The notes beneath the pieces are model-generated. The model had not been told where the DNA came from, did not search any database, and worked only from the letters and a program-made list of their open reading frames with translations. Of a DNA stretch of 64,000 nt, positions 49,686 to 57,645 are shown one piece after another. The position numbers were made by a program, and so were the translations under genes. Within the stretch, counting starts at the first letter, position 1. Each line of letters opens with the position of its first letter. Source of the stretch: Flavobacterium sp. (GTDB lineage Bacteria > Bacteroidota > Bacteroidia > Flavobacteriales > Flavobacteriaceae); assembly GCF_027484205.1 (NCBI RefSeq), contig NZ_JAIXUB010000026.1, positions 124,001-188,000 of the forward strand. The letters are read 5' to 3'.

Positions 49686-51032
49686 ATGAACACTTTCGAG
49701 CAATTTAATCTTCCTAAATCATTACAAAAAGCAATTGATGAATTAGGATTGACCACACCAACACCAATTCAAGAAAAATCTTTTTCCGTAATTATGTCTG
49801 GAAGAGATGTGATGGGAATTGCACAAACCGGAACAGGAAAAACGCTTGCCTATTTATTACCACTTTTAAAACAATGGAAATTTATAGCTACTGATTCTCC
49901 TAGAATTGTGGTTTTGGTTCCAACACGTGAATTGGTTGTTCAAATTGTAGATGTAATTGAAAGTTTGACCAAATACATGTCCGTAAGAACACTCGGAATT
50001 TATGGTGGCGTTAATATAAATACACAGAAAAAAGCCGTTTATCAAGGAATTGATATTTTGGTAGGAACACCAGGAAGAACCATGGATTTGGCTTTAGATA
50101 ATGTTATCCGATTTGATTCAGTTCAAAAATTGGTTATCGATGAATTTGATGAAATCCTAAATTTAGGTTTTAGAGCTCAAGTTACTTCAGTACTGACGAT
50201 GTTAAAAAACAAACGTCAAAACATCCTGTTTTCTGCAACAATGACAGATGAAGTTGATGCCATGTTAGACGAATATTTTGACTTGCCAGAAGAAGTTACT
50301 TTGGCAGCATCAGGAACACCATTAGAAAAAATTGAACAATTAGCATATAAAACTCCCAATTTTCTAACCAAATTAAACTTATTAAAAGGTTTACTTCGAG
50401 AAGATGAAAGCATGAGTCGCATTTTGATGTTTGTGAACAACAAGAAAATTGCCGACATGGTTGCTAATAGTATTGAGGAAGAATTTCCAGAACAATTTGG
50501 ATTAATTCATTCCAATAAATCACAAAATTATCGTTTGAATACGATGGCATCGTTCCAAGCTGGTGAACTTCGCGGAATTATTACAACTGATGTAATGGCA
50601 AGAGGTTTAGATATTTCGGACGTAACACATGTTATCAATATTGAATTTTCTGAAGTTGAAGAACAATACATTCATAGAATAGGACGAACAGGAAGAGCGG
50701 ACAAATCGGGAATTGCGATAAGTTTTGTTGCTCCGCATGAAGAGGAAATTTTTATTCAAGCGGAGATTTTGATGGAAAAAGAAATCAAAATTCTTGATTT
50801 ACCATCGAATATAGAAATTGCAACACGACTTTTGGAATTTGAAAAAGACAAAAAGAAAATCAAGTTTTTATTAAAAAAACCGAAAATTGAAGGTGGTGAT
50901 GCTTTTCATGAAAAGTCTAAAAAAAATCAGAAAGTCAATCTTGGTGGACCAGCCAAAACAAAACCAAGAAAAACAAAACCTACCAATCGTGGTGTAGAAA
51001 AGAAAAGAGCTGCGAAGAGGAAGAATAAGTAA
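49686..51032 (+). CDS. DEAD-box (DEFD) RNA helicase with basic tail
   Basis: 448 residues from the ATG at 49686. The Q motif is FNLPKSLQKAIDELGLTTPTPIQ; motif I AQTGTGKT; motif II VIDEFDEIL (DEFD); motif III FSATMTD; motif V TTDVMARGLDISDV; motif VI HRIGRTGRA. The C-terminal tail of about 55 residues is Lys/Arg-rich (KTKPRKTKPTNRG, KKRAAKRKNK), a common RNA-binding extension. It is likely to act in ribosome assembly or mRNA turnover at low temperature. Both helicases of this window share the DEFD variant. Confidence 0.88.
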   Translation: MNTFEQFNLPKSLQKAIDELGLTTPTPIQEKSFSVIMSGRDVMGIAQTGTGKTLAYLLPLLKQWKFIATDSPRIVVLVPTRELVVQIVDVIESLTKYMSVRTLGIYGGVNINTQKKAVYQGIDILVGTPGRTMDLALDNVIRFDSVQKLVIDEFDEILNLGFRAQVTSVLTMLKNKRQNILFSATMTDEVDAMLDEYFDLPEEVTLAASGTPLEKIEQLAYKTPNFLTKLNLLKGLLREDESMSRILMFVNNKKIADMVANSIEEEFPEQFGLIHSNKSQNYRLNTMASFQAGELRGIITTDVMARGLDISDVTHVINIEFSEVEEQYIHRIGRTGRADKSGIAISFVAPHEEEIFIQAEILMEKEIKILDLPSNIEIATRLLEFEKDKKKIKFLLKKPKIEGGDAFHEKSKKNQKVNLGGPAKTKPRKTKPTNRGVEKKRAAKRKNK

Positions 51033-51208
51033 GCAGTCACAGTTTTCAGCTAGCAGTTTTTTACTTTCTGCATAATCTTTTATTATTTATAATTGTTTAA
51101 ACGATAATTCAGAAGTATATTTGTGGTCTGATTTTTGAGCACTGAACACTGAACACTGAACACTGAACACTGAACACTGAACACTGAACACTGAACATTA
51201 TAAAAAAT
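51033..51208. other. Intergenic region upstream of tmRNA
   Basis: 175 bp. It holds 7-bp-periodic CAGTTTT CAGCTAG CAGTTTT (51038-51060), an AT-rich stretch and the heptamer array 51136-51197, which reaches to within 11 bp of the tmRNA 5' end. The ssrA promoter must be inside or next to the repeat. Confidence 0.6.
51136..51197. repeat. Heptamer array (TGAACAC)7 upstream of tmRNA
   Basis: One variant unit (TGAGCAC), seven perfect TGAACAC units (51143-51191) and a six-base partial unit. It is the reverse complement of the GTGTTCA repeats behind ilvE and the ECF operon. Confidence 0.95.
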
Positions 51209-51604
51209 GGGGTCGACTGGTTTTGACAGCGAGTGGAATTGATCAGTAAGCACGTCGAGCGTTGTACTTTTAGCTCGTAAATCCAAAGGTGCGAACTTAT
51301 AAACGGCGAAAATAATTACGCTTTAGCTGCATAATCCGAATTTTAGTACGATTTTGCCACGTTCCTACAAGGTAGGAAAGCTGGATTCACCTCAAAAGCC
51401 TTGGTTTATGGCGGTTGGTTTAGGTGAACCGTAAAAGTAAACCTAGGAAAGGTAATGTTTTAAATCCTTTCTGACACTGATAAAACTAAGCAAAAAGTGG
51501 CTGTTCTTGGCCTTGCTTTTTGACGAAAATCCAATTAAGAACTAAACGTGTAGAAAGCTTTTTGATTGCTTGTTTGGACCCGAGTTCGATTCTCGGCGAC
51601 TCCA
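51209..51604 (+). ncRNA. ssrA: Transfer-messenger RNA (tmRNA)
   Basis: 396 nt. The tRNA-like ends pair: GGGGTCG (51209-51215) with CGACTCC (51597-51603), one G-T pair. The T arm GAGTTCGATTCTC precedes the 3' end. The 3' CCA is not encoded (the sequence goes on A-C-T). The tag ORF 51305-51334 reads GGC GAA AAT AAT TAC GCT TTA GCT GCA TAA, that is GENNYALAA, the flavobacterial type ending in the protease signal LAA. It rescues stalled ribosomes with SmpB. Pseudoknot-like GC-rich hairpins are visible (for example 51371-51450). Confidence 0.95.
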
Positions 51605-51607
51605 CTT

Positions 51608-51647
51608 AAAAAGGGATAATTCATACTTTGAATTATCCCTTTTTTTT
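51608..51647 (+). terminator. tmRNA terminator
   Basis: 16-bp perfect stem (51608-51623 with 51629-51644), loop TACTT, followed by T residues, 3 bp after the mature 3' end. Confidence 0.92.
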
Positions 51648-51715
51648 GTAGAAAACATTCTACGCTAATAAATCCAAAATATTTATCAATTTCGTATATG
51701 GTATAAACGACTATT

Positions 51716-52141
51716 ATGACAACATTTCAAGCAAATAACGAAACCATACATTTCAATGATAAATTTGGTTTAATTACAGAAAATCAGATAATTATAACGA
51801 ATGGTTCTAAAAAAAACAAAGTAAATTTTGATGCAATAAATAGAGTGAACTTAATAAAAAGTAGAGTTTTTTATTTAAACATCTTATCTTTTATATTAAG
51901 TATTTCCGTTTTTATCTACACTTTTTTTATATTCAAATCAGAACGATTATTACTTTTCTATGGTCTAATTTTAATTGGAATAACACTTTTAATATATTCT
52001 ATTGTGCATAAATTTTATGCTTACAGATTGATTATTAAAGAAAAAGACCAATCGATTATTGAAGTGAAAACAACACAAATTAATCGAAAATGTATCAAAG
52101 AGTTTTATTTCGCTATTGTCAAAAAAATTCCAAAAAAGTAA
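51716..52141 (+). CDS. Hypothetical membrane protein (PH-like layout)
   Basis: 141 residues. An N-terminal beta-rich segment (IHFNDKFGLITENQIIITNGSKKNKVNFDAINRVNLIK) is followed by two membrane helices (FYLNILSFILSISVFIYTFFIF and LLLFYGLILIGITLLIYSIV) and a short C-terminal beta-rich part. The arrangement resembles bacterial PH/DUF-type membrane proteins. No specific family. It is convergent with the rhodanese gene, 4 bp apart. Confidence 0.5.
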   Translation: MTTFQANNETIHFNDKFGLITENQIIITNGSKKNKVNFDAINRVNLIKSRVFYLNILSFILSISVFIYTFFIFKSERLLLFYGLILIGITLLIYSIVHKFYAYRLIIKEKDQSIIEVKTTQINRKCIKEFYFAIVKKIPKK

Positions 52142-52145
52142 TTTC

Positions 52146-52460
52146 CTATTCTACTGATGCTATTTCACCTTCCCAATTCATAAAACCGCCTTCTAAATTG
52201 AACGCATTTTCAAATCCCATTTGTTTCATAATGCTACAAGCTTGAGCACTTCTTCCTCCTGCTTTGCAATAAACATAATAGTTTTTAGATTTGTCAAGTT
52301 CTTCTAATTTGTATATGAAACCTTGACCTTTATATATGTCATTCAAAATTGCTCCTGGAATAATGCCTTCATTCCATTCGTCTTCTGTTCTAACATCTAA
52401 AATTACTGCATTCGTATCTGCTTCTAATTGTGAAGCCCATTCTTGTTGAGATAAGTTCAT
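52146..52460 (-). CDS. Rhodanese-like domain protein
   Basis: 104 residues, a single rhodanese domain. NAVILDVRTEDEWNEGIIPGAI is the CH2A region. The active-site loop YYVYCKAGGRSAQACSIMKQMG carries the catalytic Cys in YCKAGGRS, as in PspE/GlpE-type thiosulfate sulfurtransferases. There is no signal peptide, so it is cytoplasmic. Divergent from the marR gene. Natural sulfur acceptor unknown. Confidence 0.88.
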   Translation of the reverse strand: MNLSQQEWASQLEADTNAVILDVRTEDEWNEGIIPGAILNDIYKGQGFIYKLEELDKSKNYYVYCKAGGRSAQACSIMKQMGFENAFNLEGGFMNWEGEIASVE

Positions 52461-52537
52461 TTCGTTTATTTTTTTCCAAATTTATAAATTTCATTTTACA
52501 TCAACATAAAAAGTATTAACAAAAAAATAACATAACG

Positions 52538-52551
52538 TTTGTATATACAAA
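52538..52551. promoter_or_regulatory. Palindromic operator 1 of the marR promoter
   Basis: TTTGTATATACAAA, a perfect TTTGTA-N2-TACAAA palindrome. A second copy of the same design lies 30 bp further at 52568. Confidence 0.7.
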
Positions 52552-52563
52552 TAAAAATATATT

Positions 52564-52571
52564 TACATTTG
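52564..52571 (+). promoter_or_regulatory. -7 promoter element of the marR operon
   Basis: TACATTTG fits TAnnTTTG and overlaps operator 2. The TTTG in operator 1 (52538-52541) sits about 22 bp upstream as the possible -33 box. Confidence 0.5.
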
Positions 52572-52581
52572 TACCTACAAA
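52568..52581. promoter_or_regulatory. Palindromic operator 2 of the marR promoter
   Basis: TTTGTACCTACAAA, the same TTTGTA-N2-TACAAA half-sites as operator 1. It overlaps the -7 box, so a bound repressor would block transcription. Confidence 0.7.
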
Positions 52582-52597
52582 TTTGGTAGTTACAATT

Positions 52598-53056
52598 ATG
52601 CGAATTGAAGAAATTATAAAATCGAATGTTGCTATGGACGATGCTAAAAAAATTGTTCTAAACATTATGGTGACTCAAAATGTTCTTTCTGAAAAATTTA
52701 ATGAGGTTTTGAAACCTTATGATTTATCAGGCGAACAGTATAACGTATTACGCATTTTGAGAGGTCAAAAAGGTAATCCTGCAAACATGTGCGTCATTCA
52801 AGAACGAATGATTGCTAAAAACAGTAACACTACCCGATTGATCGATAAATTATTATTGAAAGATTTAGTTACTAGAGAAGTTTGTCCTGAAAACAGAAGA
52901 AAAATTGAAGTTTTAATTACAGAAAAAGGATTACAATTACTAGAGGAATTAGATCCAAAAGTGTTAGAAAACGAAAAATCGTTTGCCGCAAATTTAAACC
53001 AAAATGAATTAATTGAATTGAATACTTTATTAGAAAAATATAGAAACCTTAAATAA
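52598..53056 (+). CDS. MarR-family transcriptional regulator
   Basis: 152 residues from the ATG at 52598 (MRIEEIIKSN). The MarR winged helix shows PYDLSGEQYNVLRILRGQKGNPANMCVIQERMIAKNSNTTRLIDKL (HTH) and REVCPENRRKIEVLITEKG (wing with the conserved D/N-R-R). It probably represses its own operon through the two upstream palindromes and responds to a small phenolic or oxidative signal. The nitroreductase gene follows after 8 bp and YceI after a further 37 bp, so these are the likely targets. Confidence 0.88.
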   Translation: MRIEEIIKSNVAMDDAKKIVLNIMVTQNVLSEKFNEVLKPYDLSGEQYNVLRILRGQKGNPANMCVIQERMIAKNSNTTRLIDKLLLKDLVTREVCPENRRKIEVLITEKGLQLLEELDPKVLENEKSFAANLNQNELIELNTLLEKYRNLK

Positions 53057-53064
53057 AAATTACT

Positions 53065-53697
53065 ATGACACAGTTTATAAAAGACGCTAATTGGCGTTAT
53101 GCAACTAAAAAATTCGATGCAACAAAAAAAATATCTGCTGAAGATTTTGCAAGTTTAAAAGAAGCAATTCGCTTATCTGCATCTTCTTATGGTTTACAAC
53201 CTTATAAAATTTTAATTGTAGAAAATCCAGAAGTTAGAGCACAATTACAACCCGCTTCTTGGGGACAATCACAAATTGTTGATGCTTCACATTTATTGGT
53301 ATTTGCAAATATTACCAACTTTGGAGAGACAGAAATTGATGCAACCATAAATAATATGGCAACAACAAGAAATATTCCAGCAGAAGCACTTCAAGGATAT
53401 GGAGATTTTATGAAATCTAAATTGGTTGGATTATCGGAAGATGTGAAAAATACTTGGACATCAAAGCAAACTTATTTGGCACTAGGTAATTTATTGAATG
53501 CTGCTGCCGAACTTAAAATTGACGTAACTCCAATGGAAGGTTTCGAGCCAGAGAAATACAACGAAATATTAGGCTTAGACAAACTAGGTTTGAATGCATC
53601 GCTTGTAGCTACAATTGGTTATCGTCACGAAGAAGATGCAACACAACACTACGCAAAAGTACGAAAATCTAATGAAGAATTATTTGTAACTATATAA
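53065..53697 (+). CDS. NAD(P)H-dependent nitroreductase-family oxidoreductase
   Basis: 210 residues, NfsB-like FMN enzyme. It begins FIKDANWRYATKKFDATKKIS with the FMN-phosphate binding R-Y-A-T-K-K-F. RLSASSYGLQPYKILIVENPEVR and KQTYLALGNLLNAAAELKIDVTPMEGFEPEKYNEILGL are hallmark segments. It reduces nitro- or quinone-type compounds. It is cotranscribed with the MarR gene, which suggests control by an electrophile or aromatic compound. Confidence 0.9.
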   Translation: MTQFIKDANWRYATKKFDATKKISAEDFASLKEAIRLSASSYGLQPYKILIVENPEVRAQLQPASWGQSQIVDASHLLVFANITNFGETEIDATINNMATTRNIPAEALQGYGDFMKSKLVGLSEDVKNTWTSKQTYLALGNLLNAAAELKIDVTPMEGFEPEKYNEILGLDKLGLNASLVATIGYRHEEDATQHYAKVRKSNEELFVTI

Positions 53698-53734
53698 TTA
53701 ATAACAATAATCAATAACTCAAAATTTAATTACA

Positions 53735-54301
53735 ATGAAGAATTTAAAAACAATTGCAATCGCTTTACTATTAGTTGTTTCAACAGCTGTAAACGCACAA
53801 AACAAAAAAATTGATGTTAAGAAAAGTAACATCGAATGGGTTGGAAAAAAAGTAACAGGTCAACACAATGGAACAATCAATTTTTCTGAAGGAACTTTAG
53901 TTTTTAAAGGAAAAACTTTAAAAGGTGGTAACTTTACTGTTGATATGACTTCAATCAATACAACTGATTTAGAAGCTGGAAAAGGTAAAGAAAAACTTGA
54001 TGGACACTTAAAAGCTGATGACTTCTTTGGTGTTGAAAAATATCCTACAGCTACTTTAGTTTTCAAAACTATCTCTGGAAAAGGAAATGGTTTATACAAA
54101 ATCACTGCTGATTTAAAAATTAAAGACGTTACTGAAAAAGTATCATTTGATTTAACTGTAAAAGGAAATACTGCTACAACTTCTTTCAAAGTTAACAGAA
54201 CTAAATATGGTATTAAATATGGTTCAGGTAGTTTCTTTGACAACTTAGGAGATAAAACAATCAATGACGATTTTGATTTAACTGTAAACTTACAGTTCTA
54301 A
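53735..54301 (+). CDS. YceI-family secreted lipid-binding protein
   Basis: 188 residues. A signal peptide (TIAIALLLVVSTAVNAQ) precedes a YceI/lipocalin-like domain: KSNIEWVGKKVTGQHNGTINFSEG, then GKEKLDGHLKADDFFGVEKYPTATLVFKTI and FKVNRTKYGIKYGSGSFFDNLGDKTINDDFDLTVNL. The family binds polyisoprenoids or similar amphiphiles in the periplasm. It is third gene of the marR-nitroreductase run, a combination seen in other flavobacteria. Confidence 0.9.
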   Translation: MKNLKTIAIALLLVVSTAVNAQNKKIDVKKSNIEWVGKKVTGQHNGTINFSEGTLVFKGKTLKGGNFTVDMTSINTTDLEAGKGKEKLDGHLKADDFFGVEKYPTATLVFKTISGKGNGLYKITADLKIKDVTEKVSFDLTVKGNTATTSFKVNRTKYGIKYGSGSFFDNLGDKTINDDFDLTVNLQF

Positions 54302-54332
54302 TAAAGTGGGAATAATTACTATGAAAAGTAAG

Positions 54333-54366
54333 AAACCTTAGAGAGCAATCTTTAAGGTTTTTTTTT
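54333..54366 (+). terminator. Terminator after yceI
   Basis: AAACCTTA / TAAGGTTT stem with a 12-base loop, followed by a T run. Confidence 0.8.
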
Positions 54367-54379
54367 GTTTATTTGCTAA

Positions 54380-54949
54380 ATGAAAGAAGTACTTGTAATA
54401 GACAATTATGATAGTTTTACCTTCAATTTAGTTCATTACTTAGAGGAATTAAATTGTAAAGTATTAGTGTTACGCAATGATGAATTTGAACTTGACGAAA
54501 TAGCAAAATACGATTCAATAATACTTTCTCCTGGACCAGGAATTCCTTCTGAATCAGGATTATTACTTGGGGTTATTAAAACTTATGCTTCAACAAAAAA
54601 AATACTGGGAATTTGCCTTGGACAACAAGCTATTGGTGAAGTTTTTGGTGGTTCATTGCAAAATTTAAACACCGTTTACCATGGAATTGCAACTCCAATT
54701 ACAACTTTAGTTGAAGATGAAACTCTTTTTAACGATTTACCAAAAACATTCGAAGTAGGAAGATACCATTCATGGGTTGTCAGTCCTGAGAATTTTCCCG
54801 ATGAACTTGAAGTAACTTCGGTTTCTAACAATGGAGAAATTATGTCAATTAGACATCGATATTTCAATGTAAAAGGTGTTCAATTTCATCCCGAAAGCAT
54901 ATTAACACCTCACGGGAAAACCATTTTATCAAATTGGCTTTCAAATTAA
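54380..54949 (+). CDS. Anthranilate / aminodeoxychorismate synthase glutamine amidotransferase subunit
   Basis: 189 residues, a stand-alone class I glutamine amidotransferase (TrpG/PabA). VIDNYDSFTFNLVHYLEEL is the N-terminus. The nucleophile Cys is in LGICLGQQAIGEVFGG and the His-Glu pair in GVQFHPESILTPHGKTI. It supplies ammonia to the TrpE or PabB subunit. Neither is adjacent, and only 13 bp separate it from the yceI terminator, so whether it serves tryptophan, folate or both cannot be decided. Confidence 0.88.
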   Translation: MKEVLVIDNYDSFTFNLVHYLEELNCKVLVLRNDEFELDEIAKYDSIILSPGPGIPSESGLLLGVIKTYASTKKILGICLGQQAIGEVFGGSLQNLNTVYHGIATPITTLVEDETLFNDLPKTFEVGRYHSWVVSPENFPDELEVTSVSNNGEIMSIRHRYFNVKGVQFHPESILTPHGKTILSNWLSN

Positions 54950-55197
54950 AGCAGGTAAATTAAAACTTTATATAAATAAAATTATAAATCTGATTTATAA
55001 TAATTTAAAAAATAGCAATAGATTTTTACTATTGCCAATTTTGATTGATTTTTAATATTTTTGTTAGAAAAAACTTTCAATTCATCATTCTTATTAACTA
55101 AAAGATTGATTTATCAACAGATTATTATTTCGAATCACAAAATAATATAAATTTGATAGAACGATTATTAATTTATTAATTTTAATTCAATTTAGTT
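54950..55197. other. AT-rich intergenic region
   Basis: 248 bp, about 85% A+T by eye. Apart from poly-A/T runs I see no hairpin, ORF or clear promoter box. Confidence 0.4.
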
Positions 55198-55545
55198 ATG
55201 GGACTTTTTCAAAATACAGATAAAAAAATCATCAAAGAACTTTGTAGAAAAAGCGAAGACATTAACAAAGACATTACTAATGAAATTGATGAGTTGTTTG
55301 TAGAGCTAAAATCAGAATACGAAGAAAACCGTAAAGTAGTTAACGAGTTTCACGACTTTGTAAACGAATTAAAAAATAAATTAAATCCTGATGATGCAAC
55401 TAAACTTTTAGAATTCTCAACAAGAATGACAAAAGTAAAACGTTGTGCAAAAAAAGGTGTTGAAGCCATGAGAGAATTAGCTCGCGATCAAAGAAAAGCT
55501 AGGAGAGAAACTTTGAGAGAATATCAAGAATATCTTTATGTTTAA
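55198..55545 (+). CDS. Small cytoplasmic coiled-coil protein
   Basis: 115 residues, almost entirely charged helix (ELKSEYEENRKVVNEFHDFVNELKNKL; EAMRELARDQRKARRETLREYQEYLYV). The two cysteines are in LCRKSED and RCAKKG. There is no signal or membrane segment. It is convergent with yaaA, with stop codons adjoining. It looks like a conserved small flavobacterial protein, but I recognise no family. Confidence 0.55.
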   Translation: MGLFQNTDKKIIKELCRKSEDINKDITNEIDELFVELKSEYEENRKVVNEFHDFVNELKNKLNPDDATKLLEFSTRMTKVKRCAKKGVEAMRELARDQRKARRETLREYQEYLYV

Positions 55546-56307
55546 CTATCTAGTGAAAACCAATTTATTTCCTTCACTCAAATTAGCATCAAAAGCATAA
55601 CCTTCATAGTTAAAACCTTTTAAATCCTCAATAGTTTCAGCATTAGAATCTATAATGTAGCGAACCATCATTCCTCTCGCCTTTTTTGCAAAAAAACTAA
55701 TCATTTTTAGTTTTCCGTCTTTGTAATCTTTAAACTCAGGTGTAATTATTGGAACTTTTAGCGTCTTTACATCAACGGCATCAAAATATTCATTACTTGC
55801 TAAATTAACAAACAATTCTTCTTTCTCAAGTTCTGAATTTAATTGTTTAGCAATAATTGGTTTCCAAAATTCATATAGATTTTTATTTTTTCCAATAGGC
55901 AATTTTATACCCATTTCTAAACGATAGGGTTGCATTAAATCTAATGGTTTTAACAAGCCATACAATCCTGATAAAATTCGTAGTTTGTCTTGCAAAACGT
56001 TAATTTTTTCTTCTGAAAGTGAATAAGCATCTAAACCAATATACACATCACCACTAAAAGCAAAAACTGCTTGACGCGCATTTTCAACAGTCATTTCAGC
56101 CACATTTCGTTCTTGATTACGTTGCCAATTCAAATCCGCTAATTTATCTGAAATCGACATCAAATCCATCAACTGCTTTGGCTTTTGTTTTTTCAAAACC
56201 TTATCTATAGTCTGTGATTGTTTAGAAAATAAATATTCTGTATTTTTTTGGGTTGGCAATTGACTTTCAAAGTCTAAGGATTTAGCTGGCGATATTACAA
56301 TTTTCAT
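55546..56307 (-). CDS. yaaA: Peroxide stress protein YaaA
   Basis: 253 residues, YaaA/DUF328 family. MKIVISPAKSLDFES at the start, YIGLDAYSLSEE, LRILSGLYGLLKPLDLMQPYRLEMG in the middle and FFAKKARGMMVRYIID near the end are the conserved stretches. In E. coli YaaA limits intracellular iron and Fenton damage during H2O2 stress and is OxyR-controlled. Here an OxyR is encoded 45 kb away, so regulation by it is plausible but unseen. Confidence 0.93.
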   Translation of the reverse strand: MKIVISPAKSLDFESQLPTQKNTEYLFSKQSQTIDKVLKKQKPKQLMDLMSISDKLADLNWQRNQERNVAEMTVENARQAVFAFSGDVYIGLDAYSLSEEKINVLQDKLRILSGLYGLLKPLDLMQPYRLEMGIKLPIGKNKNLYEFWKPIIAKQLNSELEKEELFVNLASNEYFDAVDVKTLKVPIITPEFKDYKDGKLKMISFFAKKARGMMVRYIIDSNAETIEDLKGFNYEGYAFDANLSEGNKLVFTR

Positions 56308-56477
56308 GATGTAAAGTTAAATGATTTACTTTGTCTATTCAGCACAAAATCGGCTTGGGTCAAAAATACAAAATCTAGTTTAAAATAATATACGATAAAA
56401 TGGTAAGTTTCGATGTTACTATTGAGAAAATCAATTACTATTTTATTATTTTTACCCACTTATAGAATCAAAAAAAG

Positions 56478-56951
56478 ATGAATATCAAACTTCTTGCAAT
56501 TGGCAAAACAGATAATAAAAATTTACAAACTTTAATTGACGATTACAGCAAACGATTGTCTTTTTATATCAAATTTGAATTGGAAATAATTCCTGATTTA
56601 AAGAATGTAAAAAACTTATCAGAAAGTCAGCAAAAAGAAAAAGAAGGAGAATTAATTTTAGCAAAATTAGCTCCAACCGATCAACTAATTTTATTAGATG
56701 AAAACGGAAGTTCTTTCTCAAGTATTGGTTTTTCAGATTATTTGCAAAAGAAAATGAATGCAGGAATTAAAACGTTAGTTTTTGTCATTGGCGGACCTTA
56801 TGGTTTTAGTGAAGAAGTTTATAAAAAATCGCAAGGGAAAATTTCGCTTTCAGCAATGACTTTTTCGCATCAAATGGTGCGATTATTTGTTATCGAACAA
56901 ATTTACAGAGGTTTCACAATATTGAAAAACGAACCTTATCATCATCAGTAA
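56478..56951 (+). CDS. rlmH: 23S rRNA pseudouridine1915 N3-methyltransferase RlmH
   Basis: 157 residues, SPOUT methyltransferase. IKLLAIGKTDNKNLQTLIDDYSKRL is the N-terminus. TLVFVIGGPYGFSEEVYKKSQGKISLSAMTFSHQMVRLFVIEQIYRGFTILKNEPYHH holds the SAM-binding trefoil knot and the conserved C-terminal YHH. It methylates pseudouridine 1915 in helix 69 of 23S rRNA. Full length; single gene. Confidence 0.95.
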   Translation: MNIKLLAIGKTDNKNLQTLIDDYSKRLSFYIKFELEIIPDLKNVKNLSESQQKEKEGELILAKLAPTDQLILLDENGSSFSSIGFSDYLQKKMNAGIKTLVFVIGGPYGFSEEVYKKSQGKISLSAMTFSHQMVRLFVIEQIYRGFTILKNEPYHHQ

Positions 56952-56996
56952 AATTAAAGTACGAGGTAAAAAATACGTGGTACGAAGTTTAAATCT

Positions 56997-57644
56997 TCAA
57001 TAAATAAACTCCTCGTTAGTTAAATTCATTTTCGGAATTTGAACTTTAAGTTCGTTAATGAAAACATTATTTTTAATAAACTTTTCGTAGTTGCTTTTAA
57101 TATCATGACAAAAAACGTACTTATTAGGTTTATCACTTGGAATCGCTAATAAATACCTAAATAAATCTTCTTTTTTAACTTCCGTGTTTTTATTACTAAA
57201 AGAGTCAAAAACTAAAATTTTATCCTCTTTTGTAAAATAAATTTGAACGCCATAATTTGGTTTCTCCAGTTTATAAATCACATTTGTAAAAGGAACAAAT
57301 GCTAAACTTTTCTTTGTAATATCAGAATAAGAATAAAAGTTTTCAGATTCTTTATTACTATGTATGCTCGAAGCTTTTTTTGCTTGAACTTTCATTACTT
57401 CTGGAATGACTAATTTCAATGGCAAACGCTTGTCAATATTGAAAATAAAATTGGTTGAACTAATGGCATTTTTTCTGTTTAAATCGGCAATGGTATCTTT
57501 TCCATCAACTTTAAAAAAAATATAAATTGGAGACAAATCATCAACTTTTTCGACAATTGTTCTGTCAATTTGAGGCAATAAAACTTCCTGTTTGTTACAT
57601 GAAACTAAGACTAGTGCAACAATTACTAACGCTATTTTTTTCAT
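56997..57644 (-). CDS. Hypothetical lipoprotein downstream of folP
   Basis: 215 residues from the ATG at 57644 (MKKIALVIVALVLVSC, lipobox Cys 16). Its mature part has an Ig-like or beta-rich look: IYIFFKVDGKDTIADLNRKNAISSTNFIFNIDKRLPLKLVIPEV. ExxKEDKILVFDSFSNKNTEVKKEDLFRYL follows. The longer frame to 57698 overlaps folP and is rejected. It is translated just 1 bp after the folP stop and is probably cotranscribed. No family recognised. Confidence 0.6.
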   Translation of the reverse strand: MKKIALVIVALVLVSCNKQEVLLPQIDRTIVEKVDDLSPIYIFFKVDGKDTIADLNRKNAISSTNFIFNIDKRLPLKLVIPEVMKVQAKKASSIHSNKESENFYSYSDITKKSLAFVPFTNVIYKLEKPNYGVQIYFTKEDKILVFDSFSNKNTEVKKEDLFRYLLAIPSDKPNKYVFCHDIKSNYEKFIKNNVFINELKVQIPKMNLTNEEFIY

Positions 57645-57645
57645 T

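Noticed and set aside
51083-51286. 67-codon minus-strand ORF across the heptamer array and tmRNA 5' end
   Set aside because: It is made by the open frame of the (TGAACAC)n repeat and overlaps tmRNA. The translation is a heptad-derived repeat (CSVFSVQ type) without a plausible start context.
51209-51604. Normal tRNA gene (GTTCGAT T arm)
   Set aside because: The T arm belongs to tmRNA: its acceptor partner is 380 bases upstream and the tag ORF is in between. No other tRNA-like T arm was found in the window.
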